Source: Saccharina japonica (taxonomy: Eukaryota > Sar > Phaeophyceae > Laminariales > Laminariaceae). Taken from it: a stretch of 64,000 nucleotides of DNA. Within the stretch, counting starts at the first letter, position 1, and every line of letters begins with the position of its first letter. Made by a program: the position numbers and the translations under genes. The DNA is taken from NCBI GenBank assembly GCA_008828725.1, contig MEHQ01003188.1:338135-402134 (forward strand), in the 5' to 3' direction. Below, piece after piece: positions 34,570 to 47,900 of the stretch. The notes below the pieces were generated by a model. That model was not told the DNA's origin and made no database searches. It saw nothing but the letters and a program-made list of their open reading frames with translations.

Positions 34570-36660
34570 CAGCAGCAGCAGTGCTGCTACAGCTGTTGTT
34601 GTAGTAATACTCACTGTAACTACGTACAGTACCTTGTACGTACCATGCAGTCGGTTTTAAAATTAATGTAAGAAAATACACCGTAAATTTTTGACAAGAT
34701 ACGGAAGGTGTTCCTTACCCTTCTTTCTCTTTTTTTATCTCGTATGTATACGTACCACTCACTGCTCTCACTCCCGTTTCGAATAATTCCCAACGACTTG
34801 GAATTAATTATTGTAGATTGGGACATTGTTTGCGGAAGAAGCAAAACTAACTATTAATATTATTCAAGACTCACACGGGCGTGAGAAAACAAATCCTAGT
34901 ATCAGGTACCTGGTACTGGTTATTTATGTACGATATGAGGCTCTTTTTTTGCAGACGTGGCCCTTTTGCGGTAGGAGGTGGCAGAGGGCGCGGACTGAGA
35001 CAAGGGAGGAGGTGAAAACGGAGCTTTCAAGCTATACTGTACTCGTAGTGAGGAAGCGGGAAAAAAGAGTGTGCAAGACGGACAGGAGGGCGAGATATTG
35101 CTGCGGCTGAAACATGTACGCGTACGTATTTATATGCACGTACAACTCACCGCAAGCAGTACGGGGTGCGCTTTTCAGATGTGGCAATACGTACGACGAG
35201 TACTCGACGTATATATGTGCGTACGTAACGTATACGTAACGTAGTACGAGTAGTACGTTACGACGTACTGTCAAGGAAATACAAGTAGCATGCCTCCAGT
35301 AGTGGACAGACACTGTTAGTGGATCTTCCTAAGGTAGCTAATTAGGCACTCTGATTGGCCAAGCAAGCACTGACCACTGGCACAGGGTTCGGGTTAGGGT
35401 TAGGGTTAGGGTTCGATCTGAGGGTCAACATTACTACAGTACTACCAAGACAAATACCCCCATTTTAAAGATCCACTATCACCCTTTGTCCACCCCTCAG
35501 TAGCATGATATGGGGACTCCCTGTATTCCTACAAATCCTACAACTCCTACATTTTCCTCCGAACCATACGCCAGCATACATATCGACGCGTACGTATATG
35601 ATATCAACAGTTACGTACAGCTGTGTGACACCGCCAACCAAGCCGTGGAATCAGAGGTCTCGAAGTAGTGGACCTACTGCCCCCGTCGCCTCATCCCAGA
35701 TACTCGTAGCCATCATTTCGTCCCCCGATACGTACGAGTACGTACCAGGTGGAGTTTGTGCGTCGTAAATACAACAGGATCGTAGGATACGAATTCTTAA
35801 AACACGGGATTTCTCTATACTAAAAAAAATCTGAAACGTTTTTCGGTTGGTCATTTCCGGTTTTCGGGTAGATTTTTGTTCCTCCTCGAACAAATATTGA
35901 GATCTCTTGGTCTTCTCGTATTCATACAGTTTGTCCGCGTACCGCACGCGCGGGCGAAGTGTCTTGCTCGGCTGATCGATTGATTGCACAAGCACAGCAG
36001 CAGCGGCCCACGAGATACGAGGCACCATATCGGACGGCGTCGGTCGGTGGAGTGGTTGATCGACCCCCCTCTCCTTCTCTACAACTGTACCTCGTATTTG
36101 AGGTGTACCTGGCACGTACTGGATGTATCCTACAGCAGATCATCGACAACCGACGACCTTCTTCTCCGCGCCGTTTATAAAACTAAAACTACGGTTCAAG
36201 AAGCACACTTCTCCCTGTGCGGAGGGAAAACGTACATACCGTACGTAAACACGAGCCGTGTTGTTGTTGTTGTTGTTGTTGGTGTGTCACGGCTGGCTGT
36301 ACTGTGGTGTTACGTGTCGCGTGGGTACGCTCGTTCGGCCTGAGAGCATAGCTACAGGTTTGAGGTTGCTATCATCGAGGCTCGTAGTACCTACGTAGTA
36401 CGTCGTGTTGGTTGACCAAGGACAGAGCGGCAGCAGCAACGCAGGACCTCCTGCGTTCAAAAAGCAAGAAAAAAACTGGAAGGAGGGGATACTGTACGCG
36501 TTCGACGTGTTGCGTTTGTCCCAAGCGACGACTCCACGCCTTGAGGTTGCTCGCGGGGCACGTAAAATTTTGTATTGCTCCCAAGGCTTCGTAAAGGTTA
36601 CTGGCGAGAGGCGCGTACGGTTGATTTGACGAGGGCGGGGTGGCGGCGATCTCGTCTCCG
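34570..36660. other. Region between transposon cluster and EF-hand gene
   Basis: No conserved frame. It has dense GTACGTAC-type words (35110-35260), a short telomere-like array at 35393-35416 and a (GTT)n run at about 36259-36281. The first exon(s) or 5' UTR of the EF-hand gene may lie in 36400-36660 but cannot be defined. Confidence 0.5.
35393..35416 (+). repeat. Interstitial telomere-like (TTAGGG)n
   Basis: About 3.5 units of GGGTTA flanked by GTTCGG and GTTCGATC. It is far too short for a telomere end. A similar short run is at 54287-54302. Confidence 0.85.
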
Positions 36661-36663
36661 CAG

Positions 36664-39600
36664 GCCTGATGGGGCACAGGCCCTCGACTTTCAAGAAGGA
36701 CGACTTCAAACGCGGCATCCGAGGGTACCGCAACATGTTCGCTTCCGTGGACTTGAAGGAGAAGGAACTGAAGAAGCTTTGGGTGGAGTTTGGCAAGATC
36801 GATAAGGATGGCGGCCGAACGGTGAGTGAGTGTGCGTGTCGCGTGGAGCCGACTGATTCGGTTGGTGCCGGACCTGTTGTTGTTGGTATGCATGCGAACC
36901 TTCGTCTTCGACAAAGGCGCAGGAGTACGAAGACTGTTGAAGTGGAATAGCAACCGAGGTACTACGTACTCTGTATTGGTATGTACCCCGAGACACTCAC
37001 TCATACGTACACGAGTACACTCGTAGCACGTGATATGTACGTATGAGCGATCGATGCACGAGAAATGTACTACTCATATTATACGTACTCGTATCATACT
37101 GCTCTCCAAGACACTCACTCAAGCGTTACTGCTGTAGTCTTTCCAATCGCCCTCCCTCGAGCGAGATACCAGGCCCACAAATTTCTACGCGTAGTACCTT
37201 CGGGCATCGTAAATATCGTACGTATATGTCATCTCAGACTGCACCGATGAAACCTGAGCAAGATCTTGTTGTACTGGTGCAATCGTCCAACCGTATGCAT
37301 ATACCAGGTATATACCTTCTTCGTGCGTAGCGGCGTGCATCTTCTTGTATTCGTCCATCCATCCGTAGTATACAGAACCGGAGCAAGATGATCGAATGAT
37401 GCAAGTATGTGGAGGACTCCACACACACACACATTCGAACACCAGAAACCTTAACCTTTCACGCGTCGGACAGATAGATACAGTAGTAGATCACGATCTG
37501 CAACAAACAGTAGTAGGTCATCTATTTTTGGGGGACCATAGAGTAAATAGGACCAAATAGTGTTATTAGTAAAAATAGGTAAATATATAGGATTTTGTCT
37601 TCACCGTTGCTTCTATTTACTATGGCCCCCCGTAATATGAATAGTAGATAATCTACTGTAGATCCTAACCTGCCGTTATGTATTGTTGTGCAGAATCTGT
37701 GTATCTTAACCCTTTTAGAAGTGCAGTCCTGTTTTGGGGACAAACCACTCTAATTCTAAGTGATTTGTCCCCAAAACGGGACTCCAGTCCTATAAGGGTT
37801 ACTCTGTAGTATAGAACCACCCTTGGGAGAGCATGTCATATTCATAGATAACTAGTAATAGTGGCACCCTGAACCATGCCAGGGCGGGGCCGGTATAATA
37901 GCGGACAAAAACAAAAATGCAATCATAATAACTGGGCCATAATGCAGGTTATACGACTCTCACCCGGCAACATGAGCTAGATCATAAATATCATATCGAT
38001 CATACAGATCATACAGATCATACAGAGTATACAGAGTATACAGATCATACAGATTATACAGATTATACAGATCATACAGGTCATACAAATCGTACAGGTC
38101 ATACAGATCATACGCATCATAGAGATTATACATATCATACAGATCATACAGGTCATACAGGTCATACATATCATACATATCGTACAGATCATACATATCG
38201 TACAGATCATACATATCGTACAGATCATACAGATCATACAGATCAGGAATATATCTGCCCTGAAAGATCTAGACCATCAAGTAGAAATCGATGATCTGTC
38301 TGAGGTGTGAATACATTGGTGGCGCTACGTACGGACTCATACTACTGTTCGGAGCGTAGTACTGCAGCAGTACCGTGAGAATACTGTACTATTACAGAGA
38401 ACCATAGTAAATAGGGGGGGGGGGGGGGGGGGGAGGGGGGGGGGGGGGGGGGGGGGGAGGGGGGTGGGGGGGCATAGTAAATAGGACCTACGGTACACCC
38501 AAAAACCTATATGTTTACCTATTTTTACTAACAATATCTGGTCCTATTTACTATGCCCCCCCCCCCTAATACTTTATTTCGCGGCCGAAAAGCGCGGGCA
38601 GATCTCGGTCCCCACATTTATACGAGGGGGGAAGGATTCATTACAACAATTCCCCTTTCATGCGCGCGTTCACGGTGATCTCTCGGCCTCCGTCCCGGCT
38701 ACGTAGCTATCCCCATACGACGGACTGTGGTTCTGCTTGCTATTGTCGGATGGCAAAGATAATATGAATAATTAATAGGGGGGTGAGCAACAATAATTCA
38801 ACGCCTTTCAGCTTTGATTATTGAAACGTCGGTGAGGAATCGGTAAAGCCATTCACTGTGGGGACGGCATTGTTTTTGTTGTAAGTTTGTCATGTATTCA
38901 GGGATGATTGATCGTGATAGGGACATGTGAATGACAGGTATGATTGAAATAAGAGCTGCACATTCTCGGATGGCAAGAAGAGGAATATTAAATCAAGGCC
39001 TGCAACGACTGCGGTTCTGCGTATAGGGGGGTAGACAGTAATACATCAACGCCAATACTCAAACGTTGAACCCGGCAAAATATCTCGTCCGGTCATCTCT
39101 CGTGGGATAATCTACTGTACTCCCTAACCCTTTTAGGACTGCAGTCCCGTTTTGGGGACAAACCACTCTAATTCTAAGTAATTTGTCCCCAAAACGGGAC
39201 TGCAGTCCTATAAGTAAACGTTCAAAACCGAACCTCTTCAGCTTTGGGGCAGTGAACGTCTCACCCTTCTACCTGTACTACTTACTGTTGCGGGTTCTAT
39301 AACAGTAAGCAGAACCCGCGATGGACCCCAAAACCATGCCCCCCTCTTCATGTTTACCCCCTATATACGTATTTGGTGCTGGTTACTACAGTGACCCGTG
39401 CTACGATGGGGATAGATACTGCTGTATCGTTTTTGGGCTAAATTTATTTCTGAATGACCTATTGAAAGCTCTTTAACCCCAAGTCGTCGGAATGTCATCC
39501 TTTTTTTTTTTCGCCGGAGTATCATTTTGCGCACGCCTGCTGTCGTAGCGCTTTTGTTTTTCTCCAAAATCAGCTTTTGGGTAAGGTATAGTGCGTAATA

Positions 39601-42600
39601 GAGCTCCTCAAGTGACCACCATCACAAAAAAAATAGTGCATTTCTACCTATGAGCACGTGTCCTGGACAGTATGTCCCCCGGTACTATTACGGGAGGACG
39701 TAGTATATAGGACCTACCCGGTATTGTACAAACAAAAACCTACCAGGTATATATTTACCTATTTTTACTGTCAATATTCGGTCCTATTTACTATGCTCCT
39801 CCGTAATGTTGCATATTACGAGGGACCATGAGTAATCAGAGCTCACGATGGACCCGAGAATCATACATCCCCCCTAATGGGTAGACACCATAATTGGTTC
39901 TGATCACCACGTTCCCCCCGTAAAAAATATCGTACGCACTCTGGCGTTTTGTCGCTCCAACCGTGTCCTTGCTCCTTGTGGTGTCTGCTGCGCTGCGCTG
40001 TTTGGTGACCTTTCAGGTTAACATCCGGGAGCTGCTCACTCACTGCGATCTCGAGTTCACGCCGTTCGCCTACCGACTGTTCGGGTGAGTTGGCCCTATG
40101 GCGACGGATGTTAGGAAGATTCATGTACGGCATTACGGGTACGCTCGGATCTCACAGCCAAAACGCAATGGAGCCCTCGACGCGTGCTACGATAGAGGTA
40201 GCAACTTTTGACTGAAACTTTCCCAAAATCGTCGTACTTTCGTTATTTTGTTGCAATTTTTTCGTTGTATACTCAAGTCCACGGGATCGTCCATCGTGTA
40301 GCTCTTTTGTTTTCCTCCTAAATCATTTTTTGGGTGACTTTTGCTAAAGGTATAGAGCTCCTCAAGTGTGACCACCCTAAAAAAATGCACCTCGATCGTA
40401 GCATGCGTCCCCCATTGGGGGCCGTCGTTCATATGTAAGTCCGCCTCACAAGCGGTTCTTAGTTGAATGCAGCTCACCCTCCATGCGACTCGCCCAACAT
40501 TTCACGGCGCTTTGCGCTTGGTGCAAGCAATGCCTGCCTGGTTGGTGAAAACCTAGCGTGCTCCGTCCCGGCATTGTAGGGATGCGAGGGCCTATGGTCA
40601 TACGACTACGGCCGTGCACGACATGAGTACACCCCGACCCCTCTCTCTACTCAGCTAGGCCGTGGTGAACGGAACTGTAAGTAGCAAGTGGCAGCTATAC
40701 GTAGGATTTCCGTTTTTGACGTTGGTCGTTGTGCGGGCGGAAGACATCGCCAGCGTTTGCTTGCGAGGATTCTGTTGTTGTAGCCTCTCTCTACGTGTAG
40801 CGATCGTCATCATCGGCTGGCATTGTTCCGACACTCTGTGGCAGCGTTGGAACCCGACGCACATACACTGCAGCCCCTTCCCTACCCCCCGCCACATTCC
40901 TTCCTTCAATGTTAGTACCATGATATGTATGTGTCCAGGTACCACTCTGTTCGGAAAAGTAAGAGCGCTTGTGGTCTTCGGAATGGGTATCAAAACGTAA
41001 GTTTGAAATGTCCGGACATAGCGGTAAGCCAACCCTGGACCGAAACGTAAGGACCGTTCGGTCTTCATACCAGTGTATAAGCGTTCCTTATATATGTGTA
41101 CGTACAGAGTGGTACTTCGTACTTTAAGTAATGCTCCACAGCGCCTGTCTCTACTCGTATCGTGCACCACTTTGTCCGCAAATTTAAGGACGCTTTGTGT
41201 AATAATATGAATATCTAAGCGGTACTTACATTTACGGACAGGAGTTGTACGAGTACGAACTAACCCGTAAGTAACATATACTCGCGCACGTCTATCTGTT
41301 TCCAAGTACGTCTTATTTTTTGCTCACTGCCGCTTACTAATATGAATATCAAATCGGTACTTACATTTCCGGACACGAACTAATCCGTACGTAACATATG
41401 CTCGCGCACGCCTATGTGTTTCCACGTACGTCTTGTTTTCTTCAAACTGCTGCCTGTGAAAATACCAGGGTCTTCGACGAGGACGATTCCGGAGAGATAG
41501 ATTTCCGAGAGTTCGTACTGACGACGTGGAACTGCTGCACCATGGTACGTACGTGACCATCATCCGCGTTTACACCTTGGCCCAGCTTCGATAGAATGGC
41601 TCGACATACCATCGACACTACTTTCTAAACCCTCGCCCTAAATGCTAACCGTAACGCTAACCCCTACCCCCTCTCTCTCCGACAGCCTGGGATAGGCCTA
41701 GGATAGGTCTAATAATGCGTGCAACTATTACGGGGGACCACAGTAAATAGGACCAAATTTTGTCATTAAAAATGGTAAAATGTATAGGTCTTTTGTTTGT
41801 ACCGTAGGCCCCCTATTTACTATTATGGTCCTCCGTACAAGCTTTCGGCCCAAGTCATAAACGCTCGTACTGCTTGTCCTGTCCTGTGCCCCGTTCATTC
41901 GTGGTGAGCACCGCCAACGGGAATCGACCATTTTCCACACGTCGGCCAGATCATCCAATCCCACTTCATGATCTATAAGCAGAAGACCTTTCAGGGCAGA
42001 TAGCTTCCTGATCTGCATGATCTAGATCAAACTGTCGCCGGGTGGGAGCCGTATGACATGTCTACATGATCTACATCAGTACGCGTCATTTTTTTTTTGT
42101 CATCCTCTCCCTTTTTTTTTCCATTCTTTCAAATTCCAGATGACCTCACGCAACCGAACTGCTGGGAGGGGGCGGGGGTGTCCTCCCCACCGACGATTTC
42201 TTGTACCCTTCCCACGGGAAATTAATTTCGTCATTATCCCCCTCCCCCCCCCCCACCCCCCCCTCTTTGGGTGTCTCTGCTATGAGTTAGGAACGGTGCT
42301 CCGTTCTCAAAAAGGGACTACGTATGTCAATGGTCAAATGGCCTAGGCATAGCCACAACTGAGTACGCCCCCCCCCCTCCGCCTCCTCTCCCATACCCCC
42401 ACCGCTGATTGCTTGCACCCTTTCCACGGGCACCCGTTTCATTCGCCGCTATAATGTATCTCATCTGGCAGGACTATGACTCGCTGGCCCGTTTTTCCTT
42501 CGATCTCTTCGATCGCGACCATAGCGGACAAATCGAGGTCAGTTTTTATGTGCTCGGCCCTGTGTGCTCGGCTCTCTGTGCTCCGCTGCGCTTGAGGATA

Positions 42601-44329
42601 GGTTACTACTACTTCTCGTGATGTATATGTGCCAGTCAAACACGTCTCTTGGAGTCGGAGGTGTTCGTTCGAAGGAGTTGTACCTGCAGGGCTACTTGTA
42701 TTCAGCGCTGCAAACATTCACGAACCTGCTGGTTTTGTTTTATTGGTATGATCGGCAGTTGTCACAAATTACAACCAGGTATTTTACCAGGTGCCTGGTA
42801 TGCTTTACTGGGGCAATGTTGACTGTGATCAGGGAAATAACTTTTTCTTCAAAAAACAATAAACAAAAACACACTTCGATTCTCATTCTCATCGAAAAGC
42901 AATTCTCAATCAGGAAAAATCGGCTGTTACCCCATATAACATGCATCATCACGATCACGACCTGATATGTCGTACACGCAGAACGTTTTTTTCTCTGGGA
43001 AAAACCGTCAAACCCCATTTTGTTCATTTTTTCGGTGGGAATGCTGCTCCCGTTGTGTTTTCCTTTTCTCGTGATATTTGAAAATTTTGCAGGCATCAGA
43101 AGTGGAGACGATGCTGCGGGAGTTCTACGGGGAGCAGTTCAGCACGAGCCCAAACGCTGTTCTGACCTTGAAACGCATCAAAGGTAGGTATTTACCTCTG
43201 CGATGCCAACATGCTTTACGACTTTTGACCAGCTCCGACAAAAATGGCTGATATATAGATTGTGCATACAAATTCCCTATTGTAGAAAAATTCCGAGAAT
43301 TTTCCCGAGCGATCCGGGTTAAGGTTAGGTTGCTTTACGTTTTTTTTTTTGTGTCAAGCGATTTTAACCATCCTTTTCTACAACAACAACAAGCAGCACA
43401 GCAGCACACGCAACCTCAGTGAGACACTCGTAGGAGTTTCGACTTAGAGCCTCTTCTCTACAGCAGCAACGGTACTCGTACCCATCCATTTTGACATCGA
43501 GGAGCGTAGACTTGGAGGCAGGAGGATTTCATATACGCCCACACTCGTGACGCATCGAGGATATCTATCGCGGGGCGGGGCGGGGGGAGGGGTGTATCAT
43601 TTCCATGCATGGCCGTAGTCGTACGACCATAGACCCTCGCATCCCTACAATGCCGGGACGGAGCATGTCGGGTTTCACCGACCAAGCAGACATTGCTAGC
43701 ACCAAGCGCGAAGCGCCATGAGCCGTGAGGTGTTGGGCGAGTCGCATGAAGGGTGACCTGGGGTGAGAAAATGTGCTACGTACGTATATAGGAGATCGGT
43801 TATTATGGGTGCAAAAGGGCCATCTTTTTTGCCTACAAAATATTTACCCGCGCTTGTCTCGAAACATAAGGACCGTTTGGAATACATACCAACGGAACAA
43901 ACGTTTCTTATATTTCGGGACACAGCGGTGCTACTACTACTGTCGATTGGGTGTGCTGGGGCAGTCAAGTCAAAGAGATCATTACGCCGCGGCCCTCTCT
44001 CACTTGATATCGATGTCCGGAGACGGGGAGTGGTGCTCTCCCTTAAGGCGGTCGATGTGCGTCTGGTTCGTCGACACCGTCTCCCACTGGTCGCACACCA
44101 TGCACATCGTGAACATGCCGAAAAGAACGGCCTGGACTCACACCACCACCACCACCACCAATAACAACAACAACGAAAGAAAGAAAGAAAGAAAGAAAAA
44201 AGGAAGTGGACGGGAAACGGAGGGGGTCCCGACGCGGGAGGGGCAAAACAATAAATAAAAAATAAAAATAAACGCATGGCGATGACAACGACAGTGGACG
44301 ACGGCGTGTACGAAGAAGACGAGAGGAGG

Positions 44330-44366
<37 letters not shown>

Positions 44367-44903
44367 CATTTTCCATCTGACAATGTGTAGCTCTTATTTC
44401 AATCATACCAGTAATTACCATACACCTATCAACCATCTCCGAATACTTGACAAAGTTATACCAATAATGCAGTCCCTCGTATGAATGCCTTTGCCGTCGA
44501 AACAATCGTGAAACCGCACCGACGGGTATTTTTCTGTCCACAACGAACCCGTTGACCGCAAGCTGCGCTGATTGTTAATATATCAAGATTTTTTGTCGTC
44601 TGTTTTCTACATACCAGCGGCCGAATGTTTTTTTACCAGACGCCTGACCGGCCCACGCCACGTATAACGTATCACCGACCAAGGTATGAGCACTGCTGTA
44701 AGACTAGGGTGGGTCGGAGCCATTAACCAGCGTGATCCGTTCAGAGCTCATGACGGGGTCGTTGGATTTGTCGATCGATGTCTACCGAGGATTCTCATAA
44801 AAGAGCTGTCTCCAGAACCTGCCAGAACAGGAGTTTCATGAGTATTGCGCGGACTTCGCCCGCGTAATTAAAGTCCCCGTGAGCTGTCCCGTAGCATCTA
44901 AAA

Positions 44904-44940
<37 letters not shown>

Positions 44941-47900
44941 CATTTTCCATCTGACAATGTGTAGCTCTTATTTCAATCATACCAGTAATTACCATACACC
45001 TATCAACCATCTCCGAATACTTGACAAAGTTATACCAATAATGCAGTCCCTCGTATGAATGCCTTTGCCGTCGAAACAATCGTGAAACCGCACCGACGGG
45101 TATTTTTCTGTCCACAACGAACCCGTTGACCGCAAGCTGCGCTGATTGTTAATATATCAAGATTTTTTGTCGTCTGTTTTCTACATACCAGCGGCCGAAT
45201 GTTTTTTTACCAGACGCCTGACCGGCCCACGCCACGTATAACGTATCACCGACCAAGGTATGAGCACTGCTGTAAGACTAGGGTGGGTCGGAGCCATTAA
45301 CCAGCGTGATCCGTTCAGAGCTCATGACGGGGTCGTTGGATTTGTCGATCGATGTCTACCGAGGATTCTCATAAAAGAGCTGTCTCCAGAACCTGCCAGA
45401 ACAGGAGTTTCATGAGTATTGCGCGGACTTCGCCCGCGTAATTAAAGTCCCCGTGAGCTGTCCCGTAGCATCTAAAAGCACTATTCATATGAATTACCGG
45501 TACAGCAGTACTAAGAAGTTCCGTTGGAGTAAATTGTATTTTACAGGGATAAGGTTTTCGTGCAACACAGGCAGCTATAATACGTGCTGAAGGATTGAAA
45601 TGGTCGTATACTGCAGCAGTACGTACAGCAATATGAGTAGCATACACTACAGGCAGTGCTTTGGGTGTGCCGGGTGTCGTTGGGCGCGGTAGAAAGGGCG
45701 GTTTCATGTTTCATGTGCAGACAACAACCGCAACGACATGCCGGGTGTTGCTGTACTGTATACTTACTTTAATACTGCTGTGCACATTAAAAAACAATGG
45801 TTCCAAGGCAGCTCAGCCTCTCCTGCGGGTTGTGTATGTATGTATGAGCGGGACAGAACAAGTTGAACTTTTACGTTTCTTAGATACACTGCGAGTGACA
45901 AGATAAAACAAACACACGAGAAAAAACTAACAAGAAAATGACCACCGACCACCCACCACCAGACATGCCAGTGTACGTCTTAGGAGACCCGTATTTTTTG
46001 GGCACGTCAAGGCCTCTTTGGGCTGTAAGGAGGCGTTCAGTCAGCAGGGTCAAGGGGTCAAACCGCGTCCTCCTGTCGTATGAGTACGGACTACTGCTGT
46101 AGCATACGTACAGTATTTGCCGACAACTAGTCGTTTCACGAGCTCATACGGAAACACGTCACGAGTAATCTACTTACACCAGGAAGTCTAGGAATACAGC
46201 AGTAGTAACTCGCACATGTAATATAATACATACTCCGTATACAAGTACCTAGGGGCACAAATCAACAAACCAATGAATCAACCAATCAAGTAATCACCAA
46301 TCAAACCAGTCGCCCGGTTGGGAGGGGGGCATCGCGCAGGAACATCAGCATTAGCATGAGATCGGCGGGTTATCGTATACATATCATACCAGGTATAAAT
46401 CCCAAACGGCTAAACGTGTACCCTTTCCCAGTTGTGGCTGCCTCGCCGCCGCCGCCGCCGCCGCCGCCGCGGCCTGAAACGCGCGCCACGAAGACATAAT
46501 ACTTGTACTCGTACGTACTTATCATTCAGCGCTACTGCTGTAGTATTATTAGTACCCCCTAGAAACAACGAAAACCGTTGCTGTGTTGTGATGATCGTAT
46601 TACATGACGTATAAATATCATACGAAGTATTAGACTGCTGTACCTGGTACATGATGTACCTGGTATAAACGTAAAGCAGCAGGATTAATAGTACATACTG
46701 CTGTATCATATACTATTACTTGTACTCGTATGTACAAGGACTCTAAAAGGTTCAGAAATACTGCTGTGGTATCATACACCAAGGTACCGCGGTACAGCAG
46801 TAGTAGGTCGAGAGCAGGCAGTCGTATGTATGAACCCATGCTTGACCCGCGTGTAGGAAAGCTGGCGGGGCTCTACTATCAATAGACTCCCACGACTGCT
46901 GTTGCTCCAGTGAGCGTTACTACTGACTGCTGCATGGCGAGAGCAGGTCGTACCTATGAACCTGTGCTTGACCCGTGCGTAGGAAAGCAAACCGAACCAA
47001 TGCTCAGTCGGGGCTCCACTACTCGTAGACGTTCCACGACTGCTGTTGCTAAAGTCTACGTTGCTACTCGTACTTGTACATAACACATGGTGGTATGATA
47101 TCATCCTGCATGCTTACTTGCCCCTTGCCGCTACGAGAACGTACTCGCACACACCAGGGATATACCAGGTGGGCAGGTGAGATGCTTTCCATTAATTCCG
47201 CATTCAAGTTCCATCTCCCTCGTCTCTTCTTGGTGAAGTTCAGAGGGAGCGGAACGCTTGCGACCATGTACAATACCAAACTACGAGTAACTATCCGAAT
47301 ATGCACCAAACATACGAGAAAGAAGGTAGCTGCACTGCTGCTGTGCAACAGGAAAAGACCAAGCAGCAAGGAGCTCGTAAGGAAGCGAATACCAATAGTA
47401 CGGCGCGAACCGTACATCAACAGCGACAGCAACAGCAACAACACCACCAGCAAGCAAGCAGCCCCCATCAATACCAGCACCCCTACCTTCTTCGGCGGGC
47501 AGCCTTGAGCTTTCCGAAGCGCGCGTTCCAATTCAGACACCCTGTCTCGTAGAGTCCCGTTCTCTCCCTCGAGCTGAGCAACGATACCCCCCAGGCCCGA
47601 TTCCCCACCAGACCCGCTGCTGCAGCTCCCCGCAGCAGCACCGGGAGCTTCCACCTTCCACTTCCGCTGCTGCTTCTGCTGCGACGGGGCATACCTCTTG
47701 AGCTCCTGCTGAGGTATGCTCTGCTCTACTAGGTCCCGGATGGCACCGAAGAAGTCCAACGGATCGGTGGACAGATTGGGCGGCAAGTTTTGCTGGTTCA
47801 TCTCCCTGGACATGCTGTTGTTGTCCATGTCCGAACGGAGAGGAGCTGCAGAGCGCGACAGCAGCGACTCGTAGCGCGCCATCTTTTATGCCGCCGCCCC

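Noticed and set aside
37960-38237. Tyr/Asp/Leu and Met/Ile/Cys repeat proteins on the minus strand
   Set aside because: Translations of the ATCATACAG microsatellite.
47064-47486. Leu/Val-rich hydrophobic continuation of the minus-strand coiled-coil exon as membrane helices
   Set aside because: A good GTAGGG donor precedes it and the sequence is CTG/TTG repeat-like, so it is more likely intron. This is left open.
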